The position numbers and the translations under genes were made by a program. Source: JBCBSS01 sp039819065 (GTDB taxonomy: Bacteria > Bacteroidota > Bacteroidia > Cytophagales > Cyclobacteriaceae). From it: 64,000 bases of DNA. Position 1 is the stretch's first letter, and each line of letters begins with the position of its first letter. The stretch covers positions 1 to 64,000 of the forward strand of contig JBCBSS010000010.1 in NCBI GenBank assembly GCA_039819065.1, in the 5' to 3' direction. The notes under the pieces were generated by a model that was not told where the DNA came from, searched no databases, and was given only the letters and a program-made list of their open reading frames with translations. Shown here one piece after another: positions 14,871 through 25,056 of this stretch.

Positions 14871-16156
14871 TAAAGAGCGTTATGCTTAAGAATAGAAGAT
14901 CCTATGGCACAAGATAAACACTTTCGCTTTTTACAGTAATTGTTCATCAAGGCTATCTGTCCCTGGCTTTCAAATGCATTCTTAGCTTTTATCTCTAGTG
15001 ATGCCCATTTTCGCGTTATTTTATTATCCTCTGCCTGAATATCCTGTAATAACGTAGACGCTTTATCCAGATATGATGGTTCGTCTTTTTCTTTGGCATA
15101 GGCTACGAGAAGAGGTACTACCGTATTGATTAATATATTCCTTACACTCTGCTTGCCCATGGTTCTTGATCCCAAGGCACCAGATTTTCCGAAAAGATAA
15201 TGATCATTCCAGTAGTCAGGCAGTGGCTTCCTAAAATGCTTGTAAAGCTGTTCGACAGAGTCGACTTCAAGAAAAAAGGTAAAGAGGTGTTGATGCCCAT
15301 AAAGGGCTTTAGCCAATTGAGCGATTCTGATGGTTGGAAAATTAGCCGGTCTCAACCTAAGCATTTTCCACCATTCGGGCGTTAGGCGTGCATCGTAAAT
15401 ACCATACTTGTAGGACAAGAAGTTATACTCCCTTTTAAGCGCATTGAAATAGCTATCGTCCAATTCTTGATCCAGAAAACCAGCCTGCCCAAAAAGTAGT
15501 GCTTGTACAGCAACCGGGTCGTTCAAATGCTTAGCCAATACTTTGTAAGGAAGAGCTTTACTCAAAGCAAGGAAAGCCTCACCATTAATTTTGAACCCAA
15601 AGTTCTTCAAAAGAAGCTGGTAGGCTGCCTGATTCCAATCATATTGATTTCCACCAAGGATTTCGATCACATCATCGGCCTTGGATTTCATTCGCTCAAC
15701 AGCTACACGTTCTATCATTGACAGTTGAGTAATACTAGAAACCGCGTCAATACTATTTTCACATGGTATTTCTGACTTAGCCTTGATGAGGTTTTGGTAA
15801 TTGTTGATCAATTCGAGATCAACCAGCCCATTCAAAACCAAGGTGGGCATAGTAGTACCATCTGGCCGCTTCACTTCTACATTATTTTCCCAAACCACAT
15901 GTAGAATCACACTATTATAGGCTGGGTTATCTTCGTGTTTGTGGTTTTTCCAATGAGAAGACAGGGTATGGATTTCTATATGACCTGCCCAATCAATACC
16001 CTGAATATTGACTTTTGCGTTTTCAAAGTCAGGGCCTGCATCAGTATTGAGTATGCCGGGTGATAGAATATCAATTTTATCACCTGAGGTAGTTATCAGC
16101 TCTCGTTTATCGAAATATTGAAACTGCCAGACAAAACTCAAAAAGGATTCCTGCAT
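14870..16156 (-). CDS. DUF2851 family protein
   Basis: This cytoplasmic protein of 428 residues matches DUF2851, a family found mostly in Bacteroidota. The N-terminal half carries ILSPGILNTDAGPDFENAKV, DWAGHIEIHTLSSHWKNH and YNSVILHVVWENN, which hold several conserved His, Asp and Glu and look like a possible metal or nuclease-like site (inference). The C-terminus has a Cys cluster (NNYCKKRKCLSCAIGSSIL). No function is established that I know of. It is between pyrF and a membrane protein gene with one-base stop/start overlaps on both sides. Confidence 0.87.
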   Translation of the reverse strand: MQESFLSFVWQFQYFDKRELITTSGDKIDILSPGILNTDAGPDFENAKVNIQGIDWAGHIEIHTLSSHWKNHKHEDNPAYNSVILHVVWENNVEVKRPDGTTMPTLVLNGLVDLELINNYQNLIKAKSEIPCENSIDAVSSITQLSMIERVAVERMKSKADDVIEILGGNQYDWNQAAYQLLLKNFGFKINGEAFLALSKALPYKVLAKHLNDPVAVQALLFGQAGFLDQELDDSYFNALKREYNFLSYKYGIYDARLTPEWWKMLRLRPANFPTIRIAQLAKALYGHQHLFTFFLEVDSVEQLYKHFRKPLPDYWNDHYLFGKSGALGSRTMGKQSVRNILINTVVPLLVAYAKEKDEPSYLDKASTLLQDIQAEDNKITRKWASLEIKAKNAFESQGQIALMNNYCKKRKCLSCAIGSSILKHNAL

Positions 16157-16989
16157 TATTTAGCGAATAGATACTTATCTAGGCAAATGCTCATTTCTTG
16201 TTGTAAGTCAGAGGCTTGGCGTGCCGCCTGTTCGGCGAAGTCTTCACCCGAAGAAGCATAGATGATACCGCGTGATGAATTGACTAGCAGGCCGCATTCT
16301 TCGTTCATTCCATACCTTGATACTGATTGCAGATCACCTCCCTGTGCCCCTACGCCCGGTACTAGAAAGAAATGATCAGGCACCATTTTTCTTATGTCAC
16401 CAATTTTATCAGCCCTTGTTGCTCCCACCACAAACATCAATTGATCAGAAGTAGCCCAGGTTTTGCTTTTGAGTAGCACTTTTTCATACAATGTGTGCCC
16501 ATCCTCATTGTCCAGTATGGTTTGAAAATCTTGGCTACCTGCGTTTGATGTGTGGGCTAGTAGTATCACCCATTTGTCTTGAAACTCCAAAAAAGGTTTG
16601 ACAGAGTCTTCCCCCATATACGGTGCCACCGTTATGGAATCAAAATGCATGTTCTCAAAAAAGGCTTTGGCATAGAGCTTAGAAGTATTACCAATATCAC
16701 CTCTTTTTGCATCCGCAATAGTGAAAATATCATTGGGAATGTATTGGATCGTTTTCTCAAGGCTTTTCCAGCCCTGCGCTCCGAGTGCTTCATAAAAGGC
16801 TAGATTTGGCTTGTAAGCTACTGCATATTCTTTTGTAGCGTCTATGATTTGACGGTTGAATTCGAAGATTGGATCTTCAAACTTGAGGAGGTGTTGGGGT
16901 ATTTTGTTAATGTCCGTATCCAGGCCTACGCACAGGTATGACTGCTTCTTTTTTATTTGGGCGAGTATGTTTTGTTTGTTCATGCCCAA
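16156..16989 (-). CDS. pyrF: orotidine 5'-phosphate decarboxylase
   Basis: PyrF catalyses the last step of UMP synthesis. This 277-residue form has the group-2 active site [10 protein letters not shown] (residues 93-102; Lys at 95), an N-terminal substrate loop [11 protein letters not shown], and [14 protein letters not shown] and [10 protein letters not shown] at the phosphate site. The length fits the group-2 (mycobacterial-type) enzymes rather than the shorter E. coli type. The first Met could also be residue 3. It heads a minus-strand operon with DUF2851 and is separated from lolA upstream by a terminator. Confidence 0.95.
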   Translation of the reverse strand: MGMNKQNILAQIKKKQSYLCVGLDTDINKIPQHLLKFEDPIFEFNRQIIDATKEYAVAYKPNLAFYEALGAQGWKSLEKTIQYIPNDIFTIADAKRGDIGNTSKLYAKAFFENMHFDSITVAPYMGEDSVKPFLEFQDKWVILLAHTSNAGSQDFQTILDNEDGHTLYEKVLLKSKTWATSDQLMFVVGATRADKIGDIRKMVPDHFFLVPGVGAQGGDLQSVSRYGMNEECGLLVNSSRGIIYASSGEDFAEQAARQASDLQQEMSICLDKYLFAK

Positions 16990-16992
16990 AAA

Positions 16993-17019
16993 TAAAAAAA
17001 GCCGTTCAATAACGGCTTT
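16993..17019 (-). terminator. intrinsic terminator after the LolA-like gene
   Basis: On the minus strand the stem GCCGTT / AACGGC (extended by AA/TT) closes a four-base loop and is followed by seven T then ATTTTT. It lies 30 bases after the LolA-like stop and just before the pyrF start, so it separates the two transcription units. Confidence 0.85.
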
Positions 17020-17048
17020 CTCTATTATATGTTTAACAAGTGTTTTAC

Positions 17049-17690
17049 TTATCTCAGATCGATTACCTCCACGCCCGGGTATTTGCTAGCATCGAAAGTG
17101 AAGAAGCTATCCTTAACATTCACGTTAGGGTCGAACTCCGTAATAGAATACTTGTAGACGTTACCAGTTCTCTCATGCATGGTCCAACTACTCAGGGAAT
17201 TATCTTTTGAGTTGATATTCATTCTGATTCTAAAAAACTGGCTGCCTCTATCTTCTGGTAAAAGATCGATCACGTGGTAAGTAGCACCACCTTCAGTTAT
17301 ATCTTCTACGAATAGATATTTAAACCCTTCCTTATAAGCATTGTAGATTTTTGAGGGAGTGATTTCCTCATCATCAGGATCATAGTTATCAATGTTTACC
17401 TCGTTAACTTCAGAAAGGTAAGTCCAAACGGTTAATCCATTGTTGATAACCTCCTGTTCTTCCATTTTCAACCGGTATTTATCACCGTTGATGGTGATTG
17501 TACCAGAAAACTCTTCGTTGACTCCTTCATCTTCGTTGACTAATGTAGATGTGATCTTAGCCGAAAAAGTACCAATCTTTTGGTATTTGTCACTCATTCC
17601 TTCCAGAATGTCTAGTGCTTTAGGATCGTATTGCCCAAATACAACCCCGGCCATGCCTAGAAGCATGACGGATAAAATTATTTTCTTCAT
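17049..17690 (-). CDS. LolA-like outer-membrane lipoprotein carrier protein
   Basis: LolA carries lipoproteins across the periplasm to the outer membrane. From the Met at 17690 the protein starts [20 protein letters not shown], a good signal peptide. I prefer this to the in-frame ATG at 17711 because a TAATTTTG promoter element overlaps that codon. The mature part, about 193 residues, shows the LolA pattern: [40 protein letters not shown], then [20 protein letters not shown] and [11 protein letters not shown]. It is upstream of pyrF but ends in its own terminator. Several LolA-like proteins can occur in one Bacteroidota genome, so it may be a paralogue. Confidence 0.9.
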   Translation of the reverse strand: MKKIILSVMLLGMAGVVFGQYDPKALDILEGMSDKYQKIGTFSAKITSTLVNEDEGVNEEFSGTITINGDKYRLKMEEQEVINNGLTVWTYLSEVNEVNIDNYDPDDEEITPSKIYNAYKEGFKYLFVEDITEGGATYHVIDLLPEDRGSQFFRIRMNINSKDNSLSSWTMHERTGNVYKYSITEFDPNVNVKDSFFTFDASKYPGVEVIDLR

Positions 17691-17708
17691 TCTCGCAAAA
17701 AAATTTCC

Positions 17709-17716
17709 CAAAATTA
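17709..17716 (-). promoter_or_regulatory. candidate -7 element of the LolA-like gene
   Basis: The minus strand reads TAATTTTG (TAnnTTTG), 18 bases before the ATG at 17690. It overlaps the alternative upstream ATG at 17711, which supports the downstream start. A well-spaced -33 TTG is not seen. Confidence 0.45.
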
Positions 17717-17838
17717 ATAAAATCTTAACTAATGACTTGCGACAAATCTCTTAAATAGCTTACCTGTGTTGATAATATTGCCTCATCCTACTCCTTCTTG
17801 ATGTAAACCTATGGCCTAATTATCAATCTGCTAGTCGC

Positions 17839-20307
17839 TTAGGAGAGTTCATTCAATAACTGTTCCAAACTGTATTCGTCTGAGATTAAGACCTCTCTGG
17901 CCTTACTTCCTTCGAATGGCCCTACTATACCGGCAGCTTCTAATTGGTCTATCAACCTACCGGCTCTATTATAACCAAGTTTAAGCTTTCGCTGGATTAG
18001 AGACGTACTTCCTTGTTGATGCACTACGATTAGCCTAGCCGCTTCTTCGAACAATGCATCCCGGTCTGAAAGGTCAACATCCTTAGCTCCTGAACTGTCA
18101 TCGTCACCCACAAATTCCGGTAACAAGTAAGCAGATTCGTAGCCTCTTTGTTCACCGATGAAGTCAACTATTTTATCTACCTCTGGTGTATCTACAAAAG
18201 CGCACTGAAGTCTGATCAGGTCAGAGCCCTGTGAGAATAGCATATCACCCATACCGACGAGTTGTTCGGCACCGCCAGTGTCAAGAATAGTCCTGGAATC
18301 TACTTTGGAAGTCACTCTAAAAGAGAATCTGGCCGGAAAGTTGGCCTTTATAATACCCGTGATCACGTTAACTGATGGACGTTGCGTGGCTATCACCAGG
18401 TGAATACCAATGGCTCTTGCTAGTTGTGCGAGTCTGGCAATCGGTGTTTCTACCTCCTTACCCGCAGTCATCATTAAATCAGCTAGCTCATCTATCACCA
18501 ATACAATGTAGGGTAAGAATCTGTGCCCTTTTTCCGGGTTCAATCGTCGATTGACGAATTTAGCATTGTATTCTTTCAAATTCCTGGCTCCCGCATCTTT
18601 GAGCAAATCATACCGATTGTCCATCTCTATACAGAGGGAATTAAGGGTATTCACGACCTTTTTGGTATCGGTGATAATTGCCTCTTCCCCATCAGGTAGC
18701 ATCGCCAGAAAATGCCTCTCGATTTTGTTGAAGAGGGTTAACTCCACTTTTTTAGGATCAACCAAAACCAGTTTTAGCTGAGATGGGTGCTTTTTATAAA
18801 GTATCGAGGTAAGCAGTGCATTAAGTCCAACTGATTTTCCCTGCCCGGTAGCCCCAGCCATGAGAATGTGAGGCATTTTGGTGAGGTCAAAAACGAAGAC
18901 CTCATTGGAAATGGTTCTACCGATAGCAACCGGAAGCTCCTTATCGCTCTTCATGAACTTCTCAGTACTGAATACCGAGCGAATGCTTACCAATTCACGA
19001 TTTTTGTTCGGCACTTCTATACCTATCGTACCTTTACCAGGTATTGGCGCTATGATCCTGATACCCAATGCAGCAAGACTTAGTGCGATATCATCTTCAA
19101 GATTTTTAATCTTAGATATCTTCACACCAGCCTCTGGTACAATTTCATATAGTGTTACTGTTGGGCCAATCGTTGCCTTTATACTAGAAATACCGATCTT
19201 GAAGTTGATCAGCGTTTCTATGATTTTATCCTTGTTCTGCTCTAATTCTTCTTTTGTGACCTGAACCTTACTGGTATCGTATTCATTGAGCAACTCCAAA
19301 GTAGGGTACATGTAAGAAGATAGATCCAACGTAGGGTCATAGTTTTCCTGCTCTTCTGCTACCTCTTCTTTCTTGTTTTCCTCTTCAACGGTAAATTCAG
19401 GTTCTTCTTCCTTCTTTTCGGAAACCTCCAACTCAGCCTTAGGCTCTGTTTTGGTCTCTTCACGCTCTGGAATTTCTACATCTAGCTCAAGACTCGGTTT
19501 ATTGTCGCTATCTTTTCCGTTGACCTTCGGCTTATCCTCTTCTACTTTCCAATTACTGACGGGTTCTTCAAATAAAGTACCTTCTTCGACTTCATTCTCG
19601 TCTTCTCCCAGTAGATCAGCTTCCAGGTCGTTAACCTCTTTCTTAGGTTTTTCTTCAGGCTCTGGCTGCTCTTCTTTTTTATTGATACCCATCAAGGTGG
19701 TGATATCGAAAAAGAATATGATAAATACGATCAATGAAAGGGCTAGTAAAAGGTAGGTTCCCCAGCCTATTAAGCTCTGAAAAACAGATGCCAATTGATA
19801 ACCAACACCGCCTCCGACATAGCTCCAGCCGTTTACAGTGGCTGCATTCAAGACAAGATAGCCAAGGAAAAGGCTTAACCAAATGGTGAAGAAAAAGCTA
19901 AATGTAAATACCGTATAGGGACGAACTATTTCTTTTTTGAATACGATCTTATAGCCTAATACAAAAAGTAAAGGCGGGGTAAAGAAGGCTGCCAATCCAA
20001 ACCAGCGGTAGACGAAATAGTGGGACAACCATGCACCATAGAATCCTAACCAGTTTTCTACTTCTTTTCCGGAATCCACTACACCAGCATCATCCAAACC
20101 AAGAATGACACTTTGGTCGGCTTTGCCGGTAAAAAGGTAGCTAATAAAAGCTGTCAGCAAATAGAGAGATGAAATCAATAAGAAAAAGCCGAAAGCCAAG
20201 TGAAAGCGTTTGTCTTTAAGAAATCCTATTGATATCTGTACTTTCTTCTTCTTTTGCTTCTTTTTAGGGGTTTTGAATGTGTTAGATTTATATGTATTCT
20301 TCGCCAT
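17839..20307 (-). CDS. ftsK: FtsK/SpoIIIE DNA translocase
   Basis: FtsK sits at the division septum and pumps chromosome ends into daughter cells. The 822-residue protein has a basic N-terminus, four membrane helices (about 36-58, 100-120, 132-155 and 175-200), an acidic Glu-rich linker (about 210-330), and the motor domain with Walker A GATGQGKSVG (about 485-494), Walker B VLVIDELADLMM, and the translocase signature IHLVIATQRPSVNVITG. The C-terminal gamma domain (STSLIQRKLKLGYNRAGRLI) recognises KOPS-like sites and activates XerCD; a xerD gene lies about 6 kb away on the same strand. It is downstream of the T9SS cargo gene by 163 bases. Confidence 0.97.
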   Translation of the reverse strand: MAKNTYKSNTFKTPKKKQKKKKVQISIGFLKDKRFHLAFGFFLLISSLYLLTAFISYLFTGKADQSVILGLDDAGVVDSGKEVENWLGFYGAWLSHYFVYRWFGLAAFFTPPLLFVLGYKIVFKKEIVRPYTVFTFSFFFTIWLSLFLGYLVLNAATVNGWSYVGGGVGYQLASVFQSLIGWGTYLLLALSLIVFIIFFFDITTLMGINKKEEQPEPEEKPKKEVNDLEADLLGEDENEVEEGTLFEEPVSNWKVEEDKPKVNGKDSDNKPSLELDVEIPEREETKTEPKAELEVSEKKEEEPEFTVEEENKKEEVAEEQENYDPTLDLSSYMYPTLELLNEYDTSKVQVTKEELEQNKDKIIETLINFKIGISSIKATIGPTVTLYEIVPEAGVKISKIKNLEDDIALSLAALGIRIIAPIPGKGTIGIEVPNKNRELVSIRSVFSTEKFMKSDKELPVAIGRTISNEVFVFDLTKMPHILMAGATGQGKSVGLNALLTSILYKKHPSQLKLVLVDPKKVELTLFNKIERHFLAMLPDGEEAIITDTKKVVNTLNSLCIEMDNRYDLLKDAGARNLKEYNAKFVNRRLNPEKGHRFLPYIVLVIDELADLMMTAGKEVETPIARLAQLARAIGIHLVIATQRPSVNVITGIIKANFPARFSFRVTSKVDSRTILDTGGAEQLVGMGDMLFSQGSDLIRLQCAFVDTPEVDKIVDFIGEQRGYESAYLLPEFVGDDDSSGAKDVDLSDRDALFEEAARLIVVHQQGSTSLIQRKLKLGYNRAGRLIDQLEAAGIVGPFEGSKAREVLISDEYSLEQLLNELS

Positions 20308-20470
20308 CTAGCCCAGTAAAATCAATCGAAGTTAAGTTTAATACGCAAATAAGGCAACAATGCCATCATTTAAGATGCTGGCGCGAAATTATTATTGTTT
20401 TGACAAAAACTAACGTATACGGGGATATTCTATTTCGAAGTCAACGAAGTTTATTAAATCAGCAGTAGTA

Positions 20471-23400
20471 CTATTGCACCAACAATCTGCTTGTCGATCG
20501 CCGTAAGCCATTGCTAATCACCACCAAGTATACTCCTGAGCTTAACGATGAAATATCGAGTTTTTCGGTGTTTAATCCTTTGTCGGCCAATACGTAGATG
20601 CTTTTCACCAGCTTGCCTTGCGGATCAACAATAGTGAGTGTTATAGCCTCTTCTTTTTCTAACTCAAAACTGACCTGTGCTTCATAAATGGCTGGGTTGG
20701 GAAAGATGCTCCTGATTGAAAATAGGCTATTGTCTTGAATAACCCTGATCGTGTTAGAATACTCATACGTTCTATCAAGGTCTATCATCTTAAGTCGGTA
20801 ATAATAGGTCCCGAACGACAAAGACTCATCAATAAAACTGTACTCATGCAGTCGCGTGGAATTGCCTTGCGCTTTTACTGTCCCTATTTTCTCGAAGCTT
20901 TCGGCATCGGTAGAACGTTCTATTTCGATTCTGTCGGTATTAACTTCCGTTGCTGAAGCCCAATATAGGTGTATGTCCGTACCAATATTCTGGCCCGTAA
21001 AGGTGATTAATTCAAGCGGTAAAGGTGGTGGTGGCCCTGGGTCACCCACGGCAAATCCGGAAAAGCCCGAAGCAAAAGAAGCAGTAACAGTTACATCACT
21101 GCCGAAAGTACCCACTGCGGCACTGGTGCCTAAATAATCATCCGTGCCGGGGTTACCGCCATCGATATTGGTGAAAGAACCTGATGTTTTAGCAATGTTC
21201 AAAGAAGCGCGACTATTTGATGTACCAGCTTCCCAACCACTGATTTCGGCATCTGTATAATACAGTGTGATGTTATAAGTGCCACTTACATTATTATTAG
21301 TCGGTGTGATCAAATAGGTCTTAGAAGCCACTGAGCTTCCTCCGCCCCCATTCCATGATTCTTCTGTTCCAGTACCTGCCCTATCAATGGTCACCGTTGT
21401 GCAGCCGTAATCATGACTACTCGTATTTTCTATGGTAGCCATGATGTCTCCTGTAGTTTCATCATAAAAGCTAACCGTAGCATTCGGGCCGAGGTACTCT
21501 TCTGTCGAAGAATTCAATATGCTGGATATTGTATTGCCAGCAGCTCCAGTGGTAATGCTAATATTGTCTATCACAAAGGCAGGGTCATTCCCAGCAGAGT
21601 TATTATCATTAAACCAGAACCAAACTAGCCTGAACATTTGACCATCTAGAGCGGCTGGCAGCGAGACTGTTCTACTTGTGGCAGTAGAAACACCTACATA
21701 AGGCGAAGTTGTAGATCCTTCTATTATAGTCGTCAAGGAAGAACCATCCAACTGATACCATAAAGAACCAAAATCACTTCCAGACTCACCGTCAGCTATA
21801 AAATCAAATTCCAAAGTCATTCCAGAAACTCCTGTAGCATCAATTACAGGGCTTCTCAACCCCATTTGAGTAGTAACATCCTTTTGATAAGTAGTCAAAC
21901 CACTTTCCGCCGCATAAGCACTGTTCCCATCTATTGATAACCCGCTTCCGATAAACCATGAGTTACTGTTGCCTGAAATTGTATGCCCACCGAACAATAC
22001 AATATCAAAAATACCTGGGCTGGTAAAGTCTTCACTATACACAGTGGTCAAAGTAGTACCTGCCGGGGCTATATCATTGTCATTGATTGTAAATGTAAAA
22101 GTCTGATTACCACTGCCTGCTACTGCATCGGTTGTCCCGGAAATACTGTATTCAAAAGTCAAATCCTCCGAAGGTTCTTCTGCGGCATCATCATATATTC
22201 TAACCGTAAAGGTTTGATTGGCAGTACTCCCGTCAGAAAAGGTTAGTGTGGTCGACGGGCTGGTAAAGTTACCGTTGGTGGTAAAATTGAAATCCGAGTC
22301 CTCAACTGCTGAGCTTGATACTGCTGGGGTAAGGGTAATAGTAGCATCACCTGTTGGTGCTGCATTGATTTCCATAGTCACTGTATAATCTTGATACCCA
22401 CTACACAATCCTCCAGATGCTGCTACAGCTTCATTTTCTGTCACAGTACTGGAAGAAGTCTGGAATGATACTTCAGGGGTACCGGACGCAGATGGCCTAA
22501 AACTGTAAACGCCATTGGCGTGCGTACCAACGACAACCAACCCATCCCCCTCTCTAATTCTAACCATATCCACCACTACATTACCCAGATTATTAGGCCC
22601 TTCCTGCTCCCACACCGTCGAAGTGCCGTTTAGGGTGGATGTAGAATACAGTCCTGTACTGGTTCCTACGAAAAAACCGGGGAGTTGCGCATTATTGGTA
22701 ATAGCTGCCCAGTGAACTGAAGGCCCGCTTCCGGTACCATCGGTGTTCTCTTCAAGAGTACCACTGACATTAGTCCAATTAGAGCCGCCGTCAGTAGAAT
22801 AGAAAATGCTTTGCACTCCATAATTAGAGAAAATAACCATCACATTATCAGCATTGGCTGGGTCTATGGCAATACAACTCACATAAGCAGAAGGGAAGGA
22901 TGGATCAGTGATGTCGGTTCTAGTTGGCATACTACCAGAGTTGGCATTAGCTACCTTATAAACTTCCCCTAGAGAGGTACCATAGTAAAGGGTATTGGCC
23001 GAAGAAGTTGAAACTTCAATTGCAGATATAGTATTCCCGGTACCACTGATTGTGGTAGAAGTGAGTGATACCCAATCCGTCAATGGATCATTGCCATTAG
23101 GCAAGGTAACAGTAGAAATGTTATCATGTCGATAGACAAATGTACCTCCGGCATAATACATGATATCATTGTCATTGGGATCCAAAACGTAAGGGTTAAT
23201 GAACAAAAGCCCAGTAGCACCATCCGGATCGATTCGTTGAAAGCCTGATTGTAACAGAGGATTCGCGAATCTAAACGTAGTCCCATTTTGTACAGACCGA
23301 TAGCTTCTTACACCGCCATCAGCCATAAAACAAAACCCTCCATCCCCTGATAAAAGCTCTGTCCAGGCATCTGTCTCAGTAGGGCTATTAAGCCCCCAAG

Positions 23401-24991
23401 TACCATTATCCTGCATGCCACCCATCACAAAATCATAATATGTATCACTCGGATCAGAAGCAGTTGGATCTATAGCCACAGCATAGAATTGTGTAGTGTA
23501 ATAGCCGTTATTGAGGAAAGTCCAGGAAACCGGCTCATGTCCGGCACCATTACTGGTATTATCCATAGTAATAGACAAACCGCCATCATGCCCTGAGATC
23601 ATTACGTCAGGATCGCTAGGTAGAAAGACCAATGCATGTTGATCAGGGTGTTGATTAGTATACCGAGAAACATTGTTTACAGTAGAATAACCACCTATCC
23701 ATCGGGTGTTGTTTACAACAGTAGGATCGGTATTAGGTGTAGTGGCAAAACCATCATTCGACCGATACAAATCGGTTCCACCTATGAACACAACGTTCTC
23801 GTCATCAGGTTTCACTTTCACTATTAGATCATAACCGGACTGAGAATCAAAATCACCTACTGGAGCACCATAATTCGGTAAATTGGTAGAACGATCTACC
23901 CAGGTACCACCTGCTCCACTTCCATCTCCTGAAACATAGGTGTATTTCCAGAAGTCATGTCCGACAGGAGAGGATGAAGTACCATCCGACAATACATACA
24001 GCACCTTGGGATTAGAAGGAGCAGAAGATATAACCGTACGTGAGAATGTGGCAGGGAATGACGCATCGGTAATATCAACCCAAGTGCCTGAACCGCCATC
24101 AGTTGATCGAAAAATACCTTCATTGCCCGAACCACTATTAATAGCAGCATATAAAACACCAGTATTGGTGATATGGATATCTGTTATTCTGTCAAAACCT
24201 GCCCCCAGCACCTCCTCAAAAGAGGCTCCTCCGTTGGTAGAACGATATATGCCCACAAATGTAGCGACATAAACATCACCTGTCGTTGGGTGAACTTGTA
24301 TCCCATAAGTCAGATCGAAAGGCTCACCGGCAGAAATGATCTCCGGCGTGGTATTTTCAGTTACAGTGAGTAATGACCAACTGACCCCGCCATTGGTAGA
24401 TTTATAGATACCATTTCCCTGGTAGAATGCTTCGCCACCAGATGCGGAATTACCGATTCGCTCACCGGTAGAATAGTACCAAATGTTTTCAAAGCCTGAT
24501 CTAGTGTCTTGGGCTATAGCGGTAATCCCTGGGTGCTCATCTACCTCAGTAACGCGCGTCCAGGTACTGCCCTGGTCAATAGATCGCCAAAGCCCGCCCG
24601 AAACGCCACCTGCCAAAAGGATGTTCTCGTCCGTGACATCTATAGCTAGCGCTCTTGTTCTACCGCCAATATTATAAGGCCCCCTTCTGTCCCAGGTATC
24701 AGCCAATCTGGCATTGACATTTTTACTCTTAGCATTAAGTTTTTGAGCAAACTCCAGTTCCAGCTTCCTTATTCCTTGTGGTATCAGTCCTGTTTTAGGG
24801 TCGGCATAGCGCATTCGATCGAATGCCACGCGTGCCTCTGGCCCGCCGTCTTGGCTATAAGATCGCTTAAAGTGTTGAAGCGGGTATTCTTTTTTGGGTT
24901 GATCAGGACTTTGATTGATCAAATACTGACCGGCAAAAAATGTGATCGTGATTGCGCATATATGCACAATCCAACGCGCCCAGAATTTCAT
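20471..24991 (-). CDS. giant secreted T9SS cargo with BNR/sortilin-like repeats and a Calx-beta domain
   Basis: The 1506-residue protein has an N-terminal signal/anchor (ARWIVHICAITITFFAGQYL). Residues of about 100-840 carry many S-x-D-x-G-x-T-W motifs (SIDQGSTWTRV, STDGGSNWTNV) that form BNR/VPS10-type propeller blades. A Calx-beta domain follows at about 840-975, then a beta-sandwich region of about 985-1150 and others rich in Ser/Thr/Gly. The final 85 residues (FPNPAIYEAQVSF to the end) are a type A T9SS sorting domain, so it should be secreted through the gliding/T9SS machinery. Similar proteins are predicted glycan-binding or peptidase-associated factors; I see no catalytic motif. PorX, encoded at 41954-43519, could control this secretion route. 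Confidence 0.92.
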   Translation of the reverse strand: MKFWARWIVHICAITITFFAGQYLINQSPDQPKKEYPLQHFKRSYSQDGGPEARVAFDRMRYADPKTGLIPQGIRKLELEFAQKLNAKSKNVNARLADTWDRRGPYNIGGRTRALAIDVTDENILLAGGVSGGLWRSIDQGSTWTRVTEVDEHPGITAIAQDTRSGFENIWYYSTGERIGNSASGGEAFYQGNGIYKSTNGGVSWSLLTVTENTTPEIISAGEPFDLTYGIQVHPTTGDVYVATFVGIYRSTNGGASFEEVLGAGFDRITDIHITNTGVLYAAINSGSGNEGIFRSTDGGSGTWVDITDASFPATFSRTVISSAPSNPKVLYVLSDGTSSSPVGHDFWKYTYVSGDGSGAGGTWVDRSTNLPNYGAPVGDFDSQSGYDLIVKVKPDDENVVFIGGTDLYRSNDGFATTPNTDPTVVNNTRWIGGYSTVNNVSRYTNQHPDQHALVFLPSDPDVMISGHDGGLSITMDNTSNGAGHEPVSWTFLNNGYYTTQFYAVAIDPTASDPSDTYYDFVMGGMQDNGTWGLNSPTETDAWTELLSGDGGFCFMADGGVRSYRSVQNGTTFRFANPLLQSGFQRIDPDGATGLLFINPYVLDPNDNDIMYYAGGTFVYRHDNISTVTLPNGNDPLTDWVSLTSTTISGTGNTISAIEVSTSSANTLYYGTSLGEVYKVANANSGSMPTRTDITDPSFPSAYVSCIAIDPANADNVMVIFSNYGVQSIFYSTDGGSNWTNVSGTLEENTDGTGSGPSVHWAAITNNAQLPGFFVGTSTGLYSTSTLNGTSTVWEQEGPNNLGNVVVDMVRIREGDGLVVVGTHANGVYSFRPSASGTPEVSFQTSSSTVTENEAVAASGGLCSGYQDYTVTMEINAAPTGDATITLTPAVSSSAVEDSDFNFTTNGNFTSPSTTLTFSDGSTANQTFTVRIYDDAAEEPSEDLTFEYSISGTTDAVAGSGNQTFTFTINDNDIAPAGTTLTTVYSEDFTSPGIFDIVLFGGHTISGNSNSWFIGSGLSIDGNSAYAAESGLTTYQKDVTTQMGLRSPVIDATGVSGMTLEFDFIADGESGSDFGSLWYQLDGSSLTTIIEGSTTSPYVGVSTATSRTVSLPAALDGQMFRLVWFWFNDNNSAGNDPAFVIDNISITTGAAGNTISSILNSSTEEYLGPNATVSFYDETTGDIMATIENTSSHDYGCTTVTIDRAGTGTEESWNGGGGSSVASKTYLITPTNNNVSGTYNITLYYTDAEISGWEAGTSNSRASLNIAKTSGSFTNIDGGNPGTDDYLGTSAAVGTFGSDVTVTASFASGFSGFAVGDPGPPPPLPLELITFTGQNIGTDIHLYWASATEVNTDRIEIERSTDAESFEKIGTVKAQGNSTRLHEYSFIDESLSFGTYYYRLKMIDLDRTYEYSNTIRVIQDNSLFSIRSIFPNPAIYEAQVSFELEKEEAITLTIVDPQGKLVKSIYVLADKGLNTEKLDISSLSSGVYLVVISNGLRRSTSRLLVQ

Positions 24992-25056
24992 GGTGTTTGG
25001 TTTTTTACGAATTAATAAAGATAATAAAAAAGGACAGTGCCCTGTAATAAATCAGA

